Assembly (NCBI RefSeq): GCF_900100255.1
Contig: NZ_FMTS01000003.1
Span: forward strand, 124,001-188,000
DNA length: 64,000 bases
Source: Asticcacaulis taihuensis
GTDB taxonomy: Bacteria; Pseudomonadota; Alphaproteobacteria; Caulobacterales; Caulobacteraceae
Reading direction: 5' to 3'
This document shows, piece after piece, positions 18,635 through 28,218 of this stretch. Numbering within the stretch: the first letter of the stretch is position 1; every line of letters starts with the position of its first letter. The notes under the pieces were generated by a model, which saw nothing but the letters and a program-made list of their open reading frames with translations, was not told the DNA's origin and did no database searches. The position numbers were made by a program, and so were the translations under genes.

Positions 18635-19459
18635 ATGAGGAAAGTTTTGATGCGCAAAGCCTTGAAGAACCTGTTCACCCTTCTGGTGGGCGCCGGAATG
18701 CTGGCCTTCGCCGGCGCCGCAGCGGCCTGCACGACCGGTTGCGCGCCGCCGGCGCCGCCCACCGTGCCGCATAATCCGCGTCCGCCGCATACCCCCTGCA
18801 CGAGCTGCGGCGGTGGCGGCAATGTCAATGTGAACGTCAATGTCAAGGTCGGCGCCGGTGCCAGTGCGGGCGCGAGTGCCGGGGCCACCACCTATTACGG
18901 CGGTGGCTACAGCAACTGGTCGCAGACGCCGGGCTATCCGCAGGCCGCCGGCACCCTGAATGTCGTCAGCGGAAACTGCTGCGGCGCCATGGAAAGCTAC
19001 AGCGAGCAGCAGACTTTCACCAAGCAGACCATCATCCAGGCGAGCTGCATCGACGACACCGGCGTGCCGCACCCGGCCTCCCAGGTCTTCTCAGGCCGTG
19101 ATATCGCCGGTTCCTATCGCGGCGAGGTCTATCGATGCATTGCCGGCACCCATATGCAGTGGACTTACTCGGACTATGACGGTTCGCATATCAATTTCGA
19201 TGGCGGCAAGAACGCCACCTGCGCCAAAAACGAGGCCCTGTGGTTCGAAAACGGCACCCTGACCTGCAAGGCGCAGATCCCGCAGCGCCAGTGTAACGAA
19301 CGCTCGCTGCTGCGCCGCTTTGGCGTCGGCATCAAGATTCTGACCCTTACCCGCACAGAAACTATCACCAAACAGCGCCAGATGGCCTGCAATAGCTGCA
19401 ATGCCACCAATACGGCGGTGATGAGCTTCGATGGAGGCGTTGGCGGTTTCGTCCAGTAA
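18635..19459 (+). CDS. Secreted cysteine-rich protein of unknown function
   Basis: About 274 residues with a clear signal peptide (KALKNLFTLLVGAGMLAFAG, cleavage near AAA). The mature start is Cys- and Pro-rich (CTTGCAPPAPP, PPHTPCTSCGGGG). A low-complexity stretch of alternating NVNVNVNVKV, then AGASAGASAGA, could form a beta or flexible linker. The second half is a globular-looking domain with about eight cysteines, including GNCCGAMESYSEQQTF, ASCIDD, RCIAG, LTCKAQ and MACNSCNATN. No known family was recognised. It is a single gene closed by a strong terminator. Cysteine number and export suggest a disulfide-bonded surface or periplasmic protein. Confidence 0.6.
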   Translation: MRKVLMRKALKNLFTLLVGAGMLAFAGAAAACTTGCAPPAPPTVPHNPRPPHTPCTSCGGGGNVNVNVNVKVGAGASAGASAGATTYYGGGYSNWSQTPGYPQAAGTLNVVSGNCCGAMESYSEQQTFTKQTIIQASCIDDTGVPHPASQVFSGRDIAGSYRGEVYRCIAGTHMQWTYSDYDGSHINFDGGKNATCAKNEALWFENGTLTCKAQIPQRQCNERSLLRRFGVGIKILTLTRTETITKQRQMACNSCNATNTAVMSFDGGVGGFVQ

Positions 19460-19482
19460 ACCATAAGAAAGTACAGAAAACT

Positions 19483-19515
19483 GAAAACCCCGCCGGTCCA
19501 TCTGGCGGGGTTTTT
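19483..19515. terminator. Bidirectional intrinsic terminator
   Basis: The stem ACCCCGCC/GGCGGGGT has a 9-base loop, T5 on the right and A4 on the left. It separates the convergent Cys-rich protein gene and the M16 peptidase gene. Confidence 0.9.
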
Positions 19516-19522
19516 GTTTAGA

Positions 19523-22405
19523 CTACTTTGCGGGCGCTACCGCCGGCTTGATCTGGATGCGCATGGCCTTGTTCATATCGAGATATTCATTGGCCAGCTT
19601 CTGGATATCGGCCACGGTCACGGCCTTGTACTGGTCGCGGCGGGTCCGGATATAGTCGAGTTTGCGCGGATCGGTGGTCGAGCCGGGCAGGGCGCCGGCC
19701 CAGAAGGTGTTGGTCTTCAGGTCGGTATCCATGCGGTCGAGCAGGGGCTTTTGCGCGCGCAACAGTTCGTCATCGCTGATCGGGTGGGCTTTGAGATCGG
19801 CCACAATGCCCGCCACCGCATCATAATAGGCCTGGTCGTCTTCTGGCTTTACCTGGGCGACGGCACTGAGATAGCCATAGCCGGGGAAGGTCTGGGAATA
19901 GTAGTTGCTGGCATAGGGGCTGTAGCTCAGGCCCTTCTGCTCACGCACGATATCGGTCAGGCGCAGGGAGAGCACTTCGGCCAGCACGGTCAGGCCGCGG
20001 GCGCGCTGGGTGTCGGACATGAAGTCCGTGCCCGGCCAGGCGATATAGCTCAGGTCCTGGTCGGCGCGGCCCTGATGCTCGAATACGCGGTTGAGGTTCT
20101 GCGTCGGGAAATGCAGCGACAGGCCGTCGGCGGGAATGGCTGGCTGGTCGGCACGTTTCCCGAGCGTAGCGAAGGTCTTGCTGATCTGGGCTTCCGCTTC
20201 CGCTTCGGAAATATCGCCGACAATGGTGATTTCAACCGGTTCGGTCTTGAGTTGGCGGTCGATTAGTGCCTTGACATGATCATTGGTGGTGCCGAGGAAA
20301 TCGGCCTGGCTTGGCATGGTGAAGCGCGGGTCGTTGTCCCGCAGGGCGGCAGCTCCGCTCATCTGGAAGACGCCGCCGGGGGTGGAATTGAGCTGGTTGT
20401 AGTAGTCGGGAATGAAGGATTTCAGGCGGGCAAAGGCATCGGGGCTGTAGGCCGCGTCGGTGGTGAAGGCCATCAGCACCTGCATCTGAGTGGCGAAATC
20501 GGTCGGATTGGTGCCGCCCGAAAGCGTGGTGGCGTCCTCGCCGATGCTCAAACCAACGCTGTAGATCTTGCCGGTCAGGCTGTCCTTGATTTCGGACGCC
20601 GTAAGCTTGCCGAGGCCGCCTTCCTGAAGATCGGACACCGAGGCGGCGAAGACGGGGGGCTTTGCGGCCGGCGACAAGGCGCTTAAGCCCCCTGCAAAGC
20701 GGACGGTGATGCCGATCTCGTCGTCCTTGAAATTGGTGTTCTTGATGGTGGCGCGCACGCCGTTGGCGTAGGTCAGTTGGGTCAGGCCGAGGTCCTTGAC
20801 TTCCTCGCGTTTGATCACCTTGGCCGGCGTGCCGAAATCGGTATAGGGCCAGGGCTTGTTGACGCGAGCTTCGGCGGCCGCGACCTTGGCCAACTGGACG
20901 GTATTATAGGTATCGAGGAAGGCTTTCTGGTCGAAATCACCCAGCGTTGCCCCTTCATGCCACAGCAGCGGGCCGTCGCCGGCGAACAGGGGCATGATGC
21001 CGGCATTGAGGGCATTGAGCGTGATCGATGGCTTCAGCTTCTGGAAATAGTCCCAGTCCTGTTGCGGGGAAGTGAAAACCTCGCCATCGGCCATGGAATC
21101 GACCAGGGATTCGGCCAGTTGCCGGCTGTTGCGCGTATTGGCGCCCTGAAGGGCCTGCTTGAAATAGGTTTCGGTATCGCTGAGCGTGCGGTCAAGTTCG
21201 GCCTGGTCGGCGCCATATTCGATGAACTGACGCACGGTGGTATAGGCGGCGACGAAGGCATCCTTTTCGCGGCCAGGCTTGGGCGTGATCGACAGTTGCG
21301 TGACGGTGGCCGTATGATCGACATCGTCATGAGCTATTGAGGCGGCGGCAAAGGGGGTATCCGGCAGCTTGGCCAGACGCTCCAGGCGCTCGTTCAGAAT
21401 TTGGGTGCGGAGGCCATCGAGGAAGTCGGCAGTTTCCTTGGCCTCGTTTTGATAGGTCTCGGTAATCGGTTGCGACCAGGTCATGGTCAGTTCGGTGCGC
21501 AGGCCCTTTTCGGCATAGGCTTCCGAGGTCACGCCCTTGGGCTTATAGGCGCCGAAATCGGTGACGCGGATGGGGGCCGCGGGCTTCTGCCAGTCGGAGA
21601 ATTTCGCCTTGATGCGCGCCTCCATGGCGTCCGGATCGAAATCGCCGACCACGACAAGCGTCGCCTGTTCCGGGCGGTAGAAGCTGTTGTAATAATCGAC
21701 GAAGCGGTCGCGCTTGGCGGTCTTGATGATATCCGTCAGGCCAATGGGCAGGCGCACGGCATATTTCTGGCCGCCGAAGGCCGCGGTGGACCATTTCATG
21801 TAGGCGTGGCGGCCGGGGCTGTCGCTGGCGCGCTCCTCGCCCAGAATGACACCGCGCTCGCGGTCGATGGCGCCGTCATCCAGCGACAGATTGCCGGCGG
21901 TTTCGCGCATCAGGAACAGGCCGGTATCGAGATCATCGTCGGCCACCTTGGGCAGGTCCAGTTCGTAGACCGTTTCACTGAAACCGGTATGGGCATTGGT
22001 GTCGGCGCCGAAGGACAGGCCGTGGCGCTCCAGGATCTTGACCATATCGCCCTCGGCCACATTCTTCGAGCCGTTGAAGGCCATGTGTTCGAGGAAGTGG
22101 GCCAGCCCCTGCTGGCTGTCGTCCTCCATCAGCGAGCCACCATTGAAGCGCAGGCGGATCGAGGCGGTGCCGGGCGGAGTGGCGTTTTTGAGGATGATAT
22201 AGGTCATGCCGTTCGGCAGCTTGCCGAAGCGCACGGCCGGATCAGCCTTGATGTCCGAATGGTTCTGGGCGAAATCCAGCCCTCTGCTGATATCGACCGA
22301 CTGCGCGGCGACCGGTGCTTCGGCATAGCTGCTAATCGGAGTCAGGGCCGTGGTCGTCAGGGCCGCGATGGCAAAGGCGGTCAGCAGGGATTTTTTCATC
22401 AGCAT
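19523..22405 (-). CDS. Secreted M16 family zinc metallopeptidase
   Basis: A 960-residue protein with two tandem M16 repeats. A signal peptide ends near SSYAEA. The inverted zinc motif HFLEH is at 103-107, with the distal Glu expected in the RERGVILGEERA helix. The second half has no HxxEH motif, as usual for the structural lobe, but has the NRVFEHQGRADQDLSYIAWPG strand region. Such enzymes degrade oligopeptides in the periplasm. The ATG at 22405 follows GGAGATAC; upstream codons lie in a REP-like palindrome. It is transcribed alone toward the terminator at 19.5 kb. Confidence 0.92.
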   Translation of the reverse strand: MLMKKSLLTAFAIAALTTTALTPISSYAEAPVAAQSVDISRGLDFAQNHSDIKADPAVRFGKLPNGMTYIILKNATPPGTASIRLRFNGGSLMEDDSQQGLAHFLEHMAFNGSKNVAEGDMVKILERHGLSFGADTNAHTGFSETVYELDLPKVADDDLDTGLFLMRETAGNLSLDDGAIDRERGVILGEERASDSPGRHAYMKWSTAAFGGQKYAVRLPIGLTDIIKTAKRDRFVDYYNSFYRPEQATLVVVGDFDPDAMEARIKAKFSDWQKPAAPIRVTDFGAYKPKGVTSEAYAEKGLRTELTMTWSQPITETYQNEAKETADFLDGLRTQILNERLERLAKLPDTPFAAASIAHDDVDHTATVTQLSITPKPGREKDAFVAAYTTVRQFIEYGADQAELDRTLSDTETYFKQALQGANTRNSRQLAESLVDSMADGEVFTSPQQDWDYFQKLKPSITLNALNAGIMPLFAGDGPLLWHEGATLGDFDQKAFLDTYNTVQLAKVAAAEARVNKPWPYTDFGTPAKVIKREEVKDLGLTQLTYANGVRATIKNTNFKDDEIGITVRFAGGLSALSPAAKPPVFAASVSDLQEGGLGKLTASEIKDSLTGKIYSVGLSIGEDATTLSGGTNPTDFATQMQVLMAFTTDAAYSPDAFARLKSFIPDYYNQLNSTPGGVFQMSGAAALRDNDPRFTMPSQADFLGTTNDHVKALIDRQLKTEPVEITIVGDISEAEAEAQISKTFATLGKRADQPAIPADGLSLHFPTQNLNRVFEHQGRADQDLSYIAWPGTDFMSDTQRARGLTVLAEVLSLRLTDIVREQKGLSYSPYASNYYSQTFPGYGYLSAVAQVKPEDDQAYYDAVAGIVADLKAHPISDDELLRAQKPLLDRMDTDLKTNTFWAGALPGSTTDPRKLDYIRTRRDQYKAVTVADIQKLANEYLDMNKAMRIQIKPAVAPAK

Positions 22406-22423
22406 TCGGGTATCTCCGGGCAA

Positions 22424-22466
22424 GCGCATCCCGAAAAGTGTCCGCACTTTTCGGATTAAGATGCGC
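22424..22466. repeat. REP-like palindrome, copy 1 (family B)
   Basis: The arms GCGCATCCCGAAAAGTG and CACTTTTCGG...GATGCGC fold into one long hairpin in front of the M16 peptidase gene. A degenerate second copy lies at 47160-47203. Confidence 0.75.
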
Positions 22467-22530
22467 GCCAACTAAAATATCGAAGGACACTGCCGCAGGA
22501 TTGTGTCCGAAGAAAGCGAAATCCGGTGGA

Positions 22531-24147
22531 TTAACTTTTGTTAAGCTCGGCGGATGGTTTTACCGGCAGGGGCACAGGCTTCTTCTTTGCCGGCTGGCAG
22601 ACCACCAAGGTGACCGGGATATTGCGCAGATTGCATTCCGCCTTCGTCATGGACTGGTGATAGGTGAGCGGCGCATAGAACAGGTAGCTGACGGCGATCA
22701 GTATGCTCAGCCCGCACAGGATGCCGAAGCGGTGCTTCGCCACCAGCGGCACCTGCCGGGCCACAATCCGGAAACACAGCGTCACCAACAGGTAGCTCAG
22801 GGCCAGGCCGATAAAGTAATGATAGATGTACATCACCCGGTGGATGCCGAGATAGATGTGGAACACCCAGAAGAACATGAACATGGCAAACAGGGCTTCC
22901 AGGCGGTCGAAATCCATGGCGCGCGCTTCGGCGTCCGCGGTTTCCTTGCGGTCAAAGCGGCGGCGCGAGATCAGAACGGCCGCGCCAACGATGCCGACGA
23001 TGCCTAAGCCCCAGTTGACCGGATTGCCGACCATATGGGTATAGGCGGTCTTCTTGCCGTCGAAATCCCATCGGTAGGTAATGGCCTTGGCCATGAAGGG
23101 CCACAGCACCGGCTGCGAGCCATTGGGCTCGGTTTTCACTTCGCCGGTGAAGTCGTACTTCATATACTTGTAATAGCCGACGGTGGCGTCCCAGACCACG
23201 GCGGGCGACAGACCACGTTTGTGGGCGAGATAGTCCCTGTAGACCTGGCCCATGGCGTTGTTGTCGCGGGCGCCGGCCTTGGTTGAGGTATCGGGCGCAT
23301 TGGGATTGAAGACCACATGCAGGGTGAAAAGCAGGGCCACGACGGCCAGGAAAGCGCCGGCGACCGAGGTGCCGCGCCAGAATTGCCGCAGCCAGTTGGG
23401 GCGTGAATGATCTATCCACAGGGCGCGGCCGAGACTGAGCGTGCCGAGCAGGAGCATGACCAGCGAATTGACCTTGACCATGAAGCTGAGGCCGCACAGC
23501 AGACCGAAGGCGGCATAGGTTAGCAGCGGCCGTTTCGGCTCGCGCCCGAAAGTGTAAAGCCAGACCAGGATCGAGCCGAGGGTAAAGGTGAACTGGTAGG
23601 AATCGAGATGGGCGGCGCGGAAATGGACGATATAGGCGTTCTCGAAGACAAACAGCAGCGAGAAGACAAACGCCTCGAACGCTTCGCCATTGAGGCGCAG
23701 GATGATGAGATAAAAGAGCAGGGCGCTGATGACCGCGAACAGCGCCGAAGGCATACGGATCGGCGTGAAGTCATAGCCTTTCGGCACGACGCGCGAATCG
23801 ATCTTCTTCACATCACCGAGGAAATGGGTGTCGATATTTTTGTTGATGCCCAACAGCTTGCCGGCCTTGACGCCGGCATCCATAAACATGAAGCCGAGCG
23901 GCGGATGCGAGGCATATTGCGCCTTGCCTTCCTCATATCTCTGGGTCGTCGTCAGGTAATAGGATTCGTCCCAGAAGGCATGGTTGGGGTTATTCAGGTC
24001 ACGCACGAAATTGAAGCAGGCCAGCACGATAACCAGGACGCCGAGCATCCAGCGCAGGGTCTGGTCATCGGCATTCCACAAACGGTCGGCGAAATCTTTC
24101 GCTCTTTGAATGAAGGAAGGGGCGGGCATGTTCGGGTCGGAGGTCAT
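22531..24147 (-). CDS. PMT/GT39-type membrane glycosyltransferase
   Basis: About 538 residues with roughly ten membrane helices. The first periplasmic loop has NHAFWDESYYLTTTQRYEEG, where the DE pair matches the acidic catalytic site of lipid-carrier-dependent GT39/PMT proteins. The next loop has YASHPPLGFMFMDAG, matching the HPP element. This class transfers sugars from polyprenyl-phosphate donors to proteins or envelope glycans in the periplasm. The acceptor is unknown. The start may be the ATG at 24147 or the GTG at 24159; neither has a strong ribosome binding site. No neighbouring polysaccharide cluster helps. Confidence 0.8.
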   Translation of the reverse strand: MTSDPNMPAPSFIQRAKDFADRLWNADDQTLRWMLGVLVIVLACFNFVRDLNNPNHAFWDESYYLTTTQRYEEGKAQYASHPPLGFMFMDAGVKAGKLLGINKNIDTHFLGDVKKIDSRVVPKGYDFTPIRMPSALFAVISALLFYLIILRLNGEAFEAFVFSLLFVFENAYIVHFRAAHLDSYQFTFTLGSILVWLYTFGREPKRPLLTYAAFGLLCGLSFMVKVNSLVMLLLGTLSLGRALWIDHSRPNWLRQFWRGTSVAGAFLAVVALLFTLHVVFNPNAPDTSTKAGARDNNAMGQVYRDYLAHKRGLSPAVVWDATVGYYKYMKYDFTGEVKTEPNGSQPVLWPFMAKAITYRWDFDGKKTAYTHMVGNPVNWGLGIVGIVGAAVLISRRRFDRKETADAEARAMDFDRLEALFAMFMFFWVFHIYLGIHRVMYIYHYFIGLALSYLLVTLCFRIVARQVPLVAKHRFGILCGLSILIAVSYLFYAPLTYHQSMTKAECNLRNIPVTLVVCQPAKKKPVPLPVKPSAELNKS

Positions 24148-24299
24148 TAAGGCTCGCACATGTCGGGTCTGGCATTGAAGGATGAGTCTTATGCCCTATT
24201 CGATCCGGTCTGCCTACAGGTTTGACAATGGGAAATGGCTTTGATGTGCAAAGCCTTTGCAGTGCTTTTGCGCAAAGGCGTAGAAAAATATGCACCAAA

Positions 24300-24470
24300 A
24301 AGTTGTAAATTAACGCAATTTAAACCCCCTAAATGTAACTTGAGGTTGCGCTGCGGTTTTCCCCTGAGATCGTCCGGCGCCCCACGTGGGCACTGTTTCT
24401 CCCTCTTCCGGGCGCGCACATAAACTCCGCGCCGGATCTGCTGGTCCCAGATCCGGCCGGACCTTTTTAG
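24300..24470 (+). ncRNA. Candidate structured RNA ending in an intrinsic terminator
   Basis: The 330-bp gap between the GT39 and ABC-2 genes has no credible ORF. Near its plus-strand 3' end it folds into GCCGGATCTG/CAGATCCGGC (24431-24440, 24448-24457), followed by T5 at 24464-24468. The left arm can instead pair upstream: GCGCCGGATCT (24429-24439) is complementary to AGAT...CCGGCGC (24367-24370, 24374-24380). A GCCC/GGGC hairpin lies between. Terminator and anti-terminator therefore compete. No plus-strand gene follows, so a free-standing small RNA is more likely than a leader. No known RNA family was confirmed. Confidence 0.35.
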
Positions 24471-24479
24471 CTTCCCAAA

Positions 24480-25243
24480 TCAGTTTCTGAGACGGTAGCC
24501 CGTCTTGAAAATCCAGGCGATGAGGGCAACGCAGGCTGTCATGAACACCAGCGTCATGCCGAAACTGACCATCACATTGACATCGGCCTTGCCATAGAAG
24601 GTCCAGCGGAAGCCATTGATCAGATAGACGATCGGGTTGAACAGGGTGACGTGTTGCCAGAATTCCGGCAGCATCTTGATGGAATAGAAGGTGCCGCCGA
24701 GGAAGGTCAGGGGGGTGATGATCAGCAAGGGCACTACCTGCAATTTCTCGAAGCCATCGGCCCAGACGCCCAGGATAAAGCCGAACAGCGAAAAAGTGAG
24801 GGCGATCATGACCAGGAATATAGCCGCCCAGATCGGATGAACCACCTCATAGGGCACGAACAGCCGCGCGGTGATCAGGATGATGGTGCCGAGGATCACC
24901 GACTTGGTGGCCGCCGCCCCGACATAGCCCAAAAGCGCTTCTACGACCGAAACCGGCGCGGACAGCAACTCATAGATCGTGCCGGTAAAGCGCGGCAGAT
25001 AGATGCCGAAGGAGGCGTTGGACGTGCTTTCGGTCAGGATCGACAAGAGGGTCAGGCCGGGCACGATAAAGGCACCGTAAGAGACCCCATCGACCAGAGT
25101 CATTTTGCTGCCGATCGCCGAGCCGAAGACGATGAAATAGAGCGAGGTCGAAATGACCGGCGCGGCAATACTCTGGAACAGGGTGCGCCAGGTGCGGTGC
25201 AGTTCGAAAAAGTAGATGGCGCGGACGGCGTGGAGGTTGATCG

Positions 25244-25247
<4 letters not shown>
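24480..25247 (-). CDS. ABC-2 type exporter permease
   Basis: A 255-residue membrane protein with six hydrophobic segments and the ABC-2 pattern: N-terminal amphipathic helix, long hydrophobic centre, [19 protein letters not shown] in the fifth loop and a last helix ending KTGYRLRN. It is YadH-like. The start codon overlaps the stop of the ATPase gene by four bases, so the pair forms one exporter. The substrate is unknown; relatives move drugs, lipids or polysaccharide precursors. Confidence 0.9.
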
Positions 25248-26170
<923 letters not shown>

Positions 26171-26245
26171 CTGTTTTCCTTTGCGAGGTAATGCGTGACC
26201 TATATAGTCCGTTATGCGCCAAAAAACGACAGGGGATATTCGCCG

Positions 26246-27997
26246 ATGAAGAGAGTTTTGCTGTGCGGACTGGCGTTTGTGGCTTTCAGTGCCCAGGCGA
26301 AAACCCCGGCGGCGGATATGGTTTTCCGCAACGCTTACGTCTACACGGTTGATGCAAAGAACAGTGTGGCCCAGGCACTGGCGGTAAAGGATGGCCGGGT
26401 TGTCTATGTCGGCGATGAGGCTGGCGCGAAAGTCTTTACTGGCCGCAAGACGCAAGTGATCGATCTCAAGGGGCGTATGGTCATGCCGGGCCTGATCGAC
26501 GGCCATATGCACCCGCAATCGGGCGGCCTGCGGATGTTGAGCTGTAATCTCAACTATGAAAGCCTGACGATTGCGGAATTTCAGGCGCGCATTCAGAAAT
26601 GCGTCGATGAGGATAAAACGTCCGGCCCGAATGACTGGCTGGAGGTGATCAACTGGTTCGAGCAGGGCGCGAAGCCAGCGGGCACGGTCCTGACCCGTGC
26701 GGCGCTCGATGGTGTGAAAACCACCCGGCCGATCAAGGTCCATTCGTCCTTCGGCCATTCCAATCTGACCAATACACGCGGGCTGCAACTGGCCGGCATC
26801 ACTCGCGAAACACCAGACCCAAAGGACGGGGTGATTGTGCGCGATACGGCCGGTGAGCCGACCGGCCTTTTGCAGGACGCGGCGCAGGATTTGGTGGACA
26901 GGCTGGTGCCGCCGCCTTCGGTTGAAAAGAATTACCAGGCGACGCAACTGGCGCTGAAAGCCATGCGCGAGCAGGGGATTACCACCTTTCTCGACGCCTA
27001 TACCGATATCGAGACCATGACGGCCTATCGCACGGTTTCCAAAGAGGGCCGGCTGACGGCGCGGGCGCATTTCGCCGTGCTGATCGATTCCCCGGCGGAT
27101 TATGATGCTGACAAGGCCATTGCCGAGGTGCTGAAGGAAAAGGCCGAATTTGAGCAGACACCGGTGGGCGCCAGGCCGATCATGAAGGTGGATACCGCCA
27201 AGCTGTTCCTCGATGGCGTCTATTCGGCGCCGGCCTTTTCGGCGGTGATGGTCGAGCCCTATTTCGAGAATGGCCGGCCGGGGCATAATTACGGACCGAA
27301 GCCCTATTTCTCGCAAGCGCAGCTTGATGACACCCTGATCAAACTGGCGGCGGCGGGGCTCAATCCGCACATGCACGCCGATGGCGATGGCTCGGTGCGT
27401 ATGGGGCTGAATGCCGTCGAGGCCATGCGCAAGGTGCATCCGGCCGACGATATCCGTCCGGCCATCGCCCATGACGAGATTGTCGACCCGGCCGATTACA
27501 AACGCTATGCCGAGGTTGGCGCCTTGCCGGTTCTGTCCTTCCAGTGGGAGCGGCCGTCCATCGATATCATGCAGTCGATGCCGGCACTGGGGCCGGTACG
27601 GTCGGCCCTGATGGAGCCGGCGGGCCTGCTGGAGATATATGGCGCACGCATTGTCTATGGTTCGGACTGGCCTGTGGACGCGCTCGATGAATGGCTGGCC
27701 CTTCAGATTGCCGTGACGCGCCAGGCGATCGGCGAGGACGCTGTGAAATATCCGGACCGGCTGGGCATCGATCCGGGACTGACGGTAGCACAGGCGGTGC
27801 GGGCAATTACGCTCAATGCGGCCTACAGCCTGAGGCAGGACAAGGAGACCGGTTCGCTGGAAGCCGGCAAGTTTGCCGACCTGATCGTGCTTGATCGCAA
27901 TCTGTTCCAGATCAAACCGGAAGAGATCGGCGGCACCCAGGTGCTGCTGACCATGGTGGGCGGGAAGATTGTGTATGAGGCGGAGGACTTGAAGTAA
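26246..27997 (+). CDS. Secreted YtcJ-type amidohydrolase
   Basis: A 583-residue metal-dependent hydrolase of the amidohydrolase superfamily, YtcJ/Amidohydro_3 branch. A signal peptide ([18 protein letters not shown]) is followed by the metal motif GHMHP, with His at 87 and 89. A metal-bridging Lys could lie in [13 protein letters not shown], a His in [11 protein letters not shown] and a catalytic Asp in YGSDWPVD. The start follows AGGGGAT. Substrates in this group are varied N-acyl or cyclic amide compounds and cannot be predicted. It is divergent from the ABC exporter and ends at a long palindrome. Confidence 0.88.
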   Translation: MKRVLLCGLAFVAFSAQAKTPAADMVFRNAYVYTVDAKNSVAQALAVKDGRVVYVGDEAGAKVFTGRKTQVIDLKGRMVMPGLIDGHMHPQSGGLRMLSCNLNYESLTIAEFQARIQKCVDEDKTSGPNDWLEVINWFEQGAKPAGTVLTRAALDGVKTTRPIKVHSSFGHSNLTNTRGLQLAGITRETPDPKDGVIVRDTAGEPTGLLQDAAQDLVDRLVPPPSVEKNYQATQLALKAMREQGITTFLDAYTDIETMTAYRTVSKEGRLTARAHFAVLIDSPADYDADKAIAEVLKEKAEFEQTPVGARPIMKVDTAKLFLDGVYSAPAFSAVMVEPYFENGRPGHNYGPKPYFSQAQLDDTLIKLAAAGLNPHMHADGDGSVRMGLNAVEAMRKVHPADDIRPAIAHDEIVDPADYKRYAEVGALPVLSFQWERPSIDIMQSMPALGPVRSALMEPAGLLEIYGARIVYGSDWPVDALDEWLALQIAVTRQAIGEDAVKYPDRLGIDPGLTVAQAVRAITLNAAYSLRQDKETGSLEAGKFADLIVLDRNLFQIKPEEIGGTQVLLTMVGGKIVYEAEDLK

Positions 27998-27998
27998 G

Positions 27999-28156
27999 AA
28001 ACCCCACCACCATCTCATTTCATTCGATGGTCCCCCTCCCCGGCATAGCCGGGGAGGTACAAGAAAATGGAAATTATACCTCCCCACCTTTGGTGGGGAG
28101 GGGGACCGCACGACGCGCGAAGCGCTAGATGTGGTGGTGGGGTATCTTACTTTCTC
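27999..28156. repeat. Long composite palindromic repeat, copy 2 (family A)
   Basis: Same architecture as the copy at 16119: outer arms of ACCCCACCACC and GGTGGTGGGGTATCTTACTT, and two inner hairpins with GGGGAGG arms around an AAATTATACC centre. It sits between the convergent amidohydrolase and TonB receptor genes, where it could also act as a transcription barrier. Confidence 0.85.
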
Positions 28157-28159
28157 CAC

Positions 28160-28195
28160 AAAAGAAAAGGCCGGCGAGGGGGATATTCGCCGGCC
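28160..28195 (-). terminator. Intrinsic terminator of the TonB receptor gene
   Basis: The stem GGCCGGCGA/TCGCCGGCC (28169-28177, 28187-28195) has a 9-base loop. On the minus strand it is followed by TTTTCTTTTG, directly after the receptor stop codon. Confidence 0.85.
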
Positions 28196-28218
28196 CATAG
28201 GTTTTCACTCAGACTTTA

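Noticed and set aside
24300-24470. 6S RNA or SRP RNA at the structured RNA site
   Set aside because: Length and a CTGAG segment are suggestive, but no conserved 6S bubble or SRP GGAA-type loop was found. It was left unassigned.
26171-28198. Long in-frame extension upstream of the ABC exporter ATPase (984 codons in total)
   Set aside because: It runs antisense through the signal-bearing amidohydrolase gene and a palindromic repeat. The ATPase homology begins at ATG 26170.
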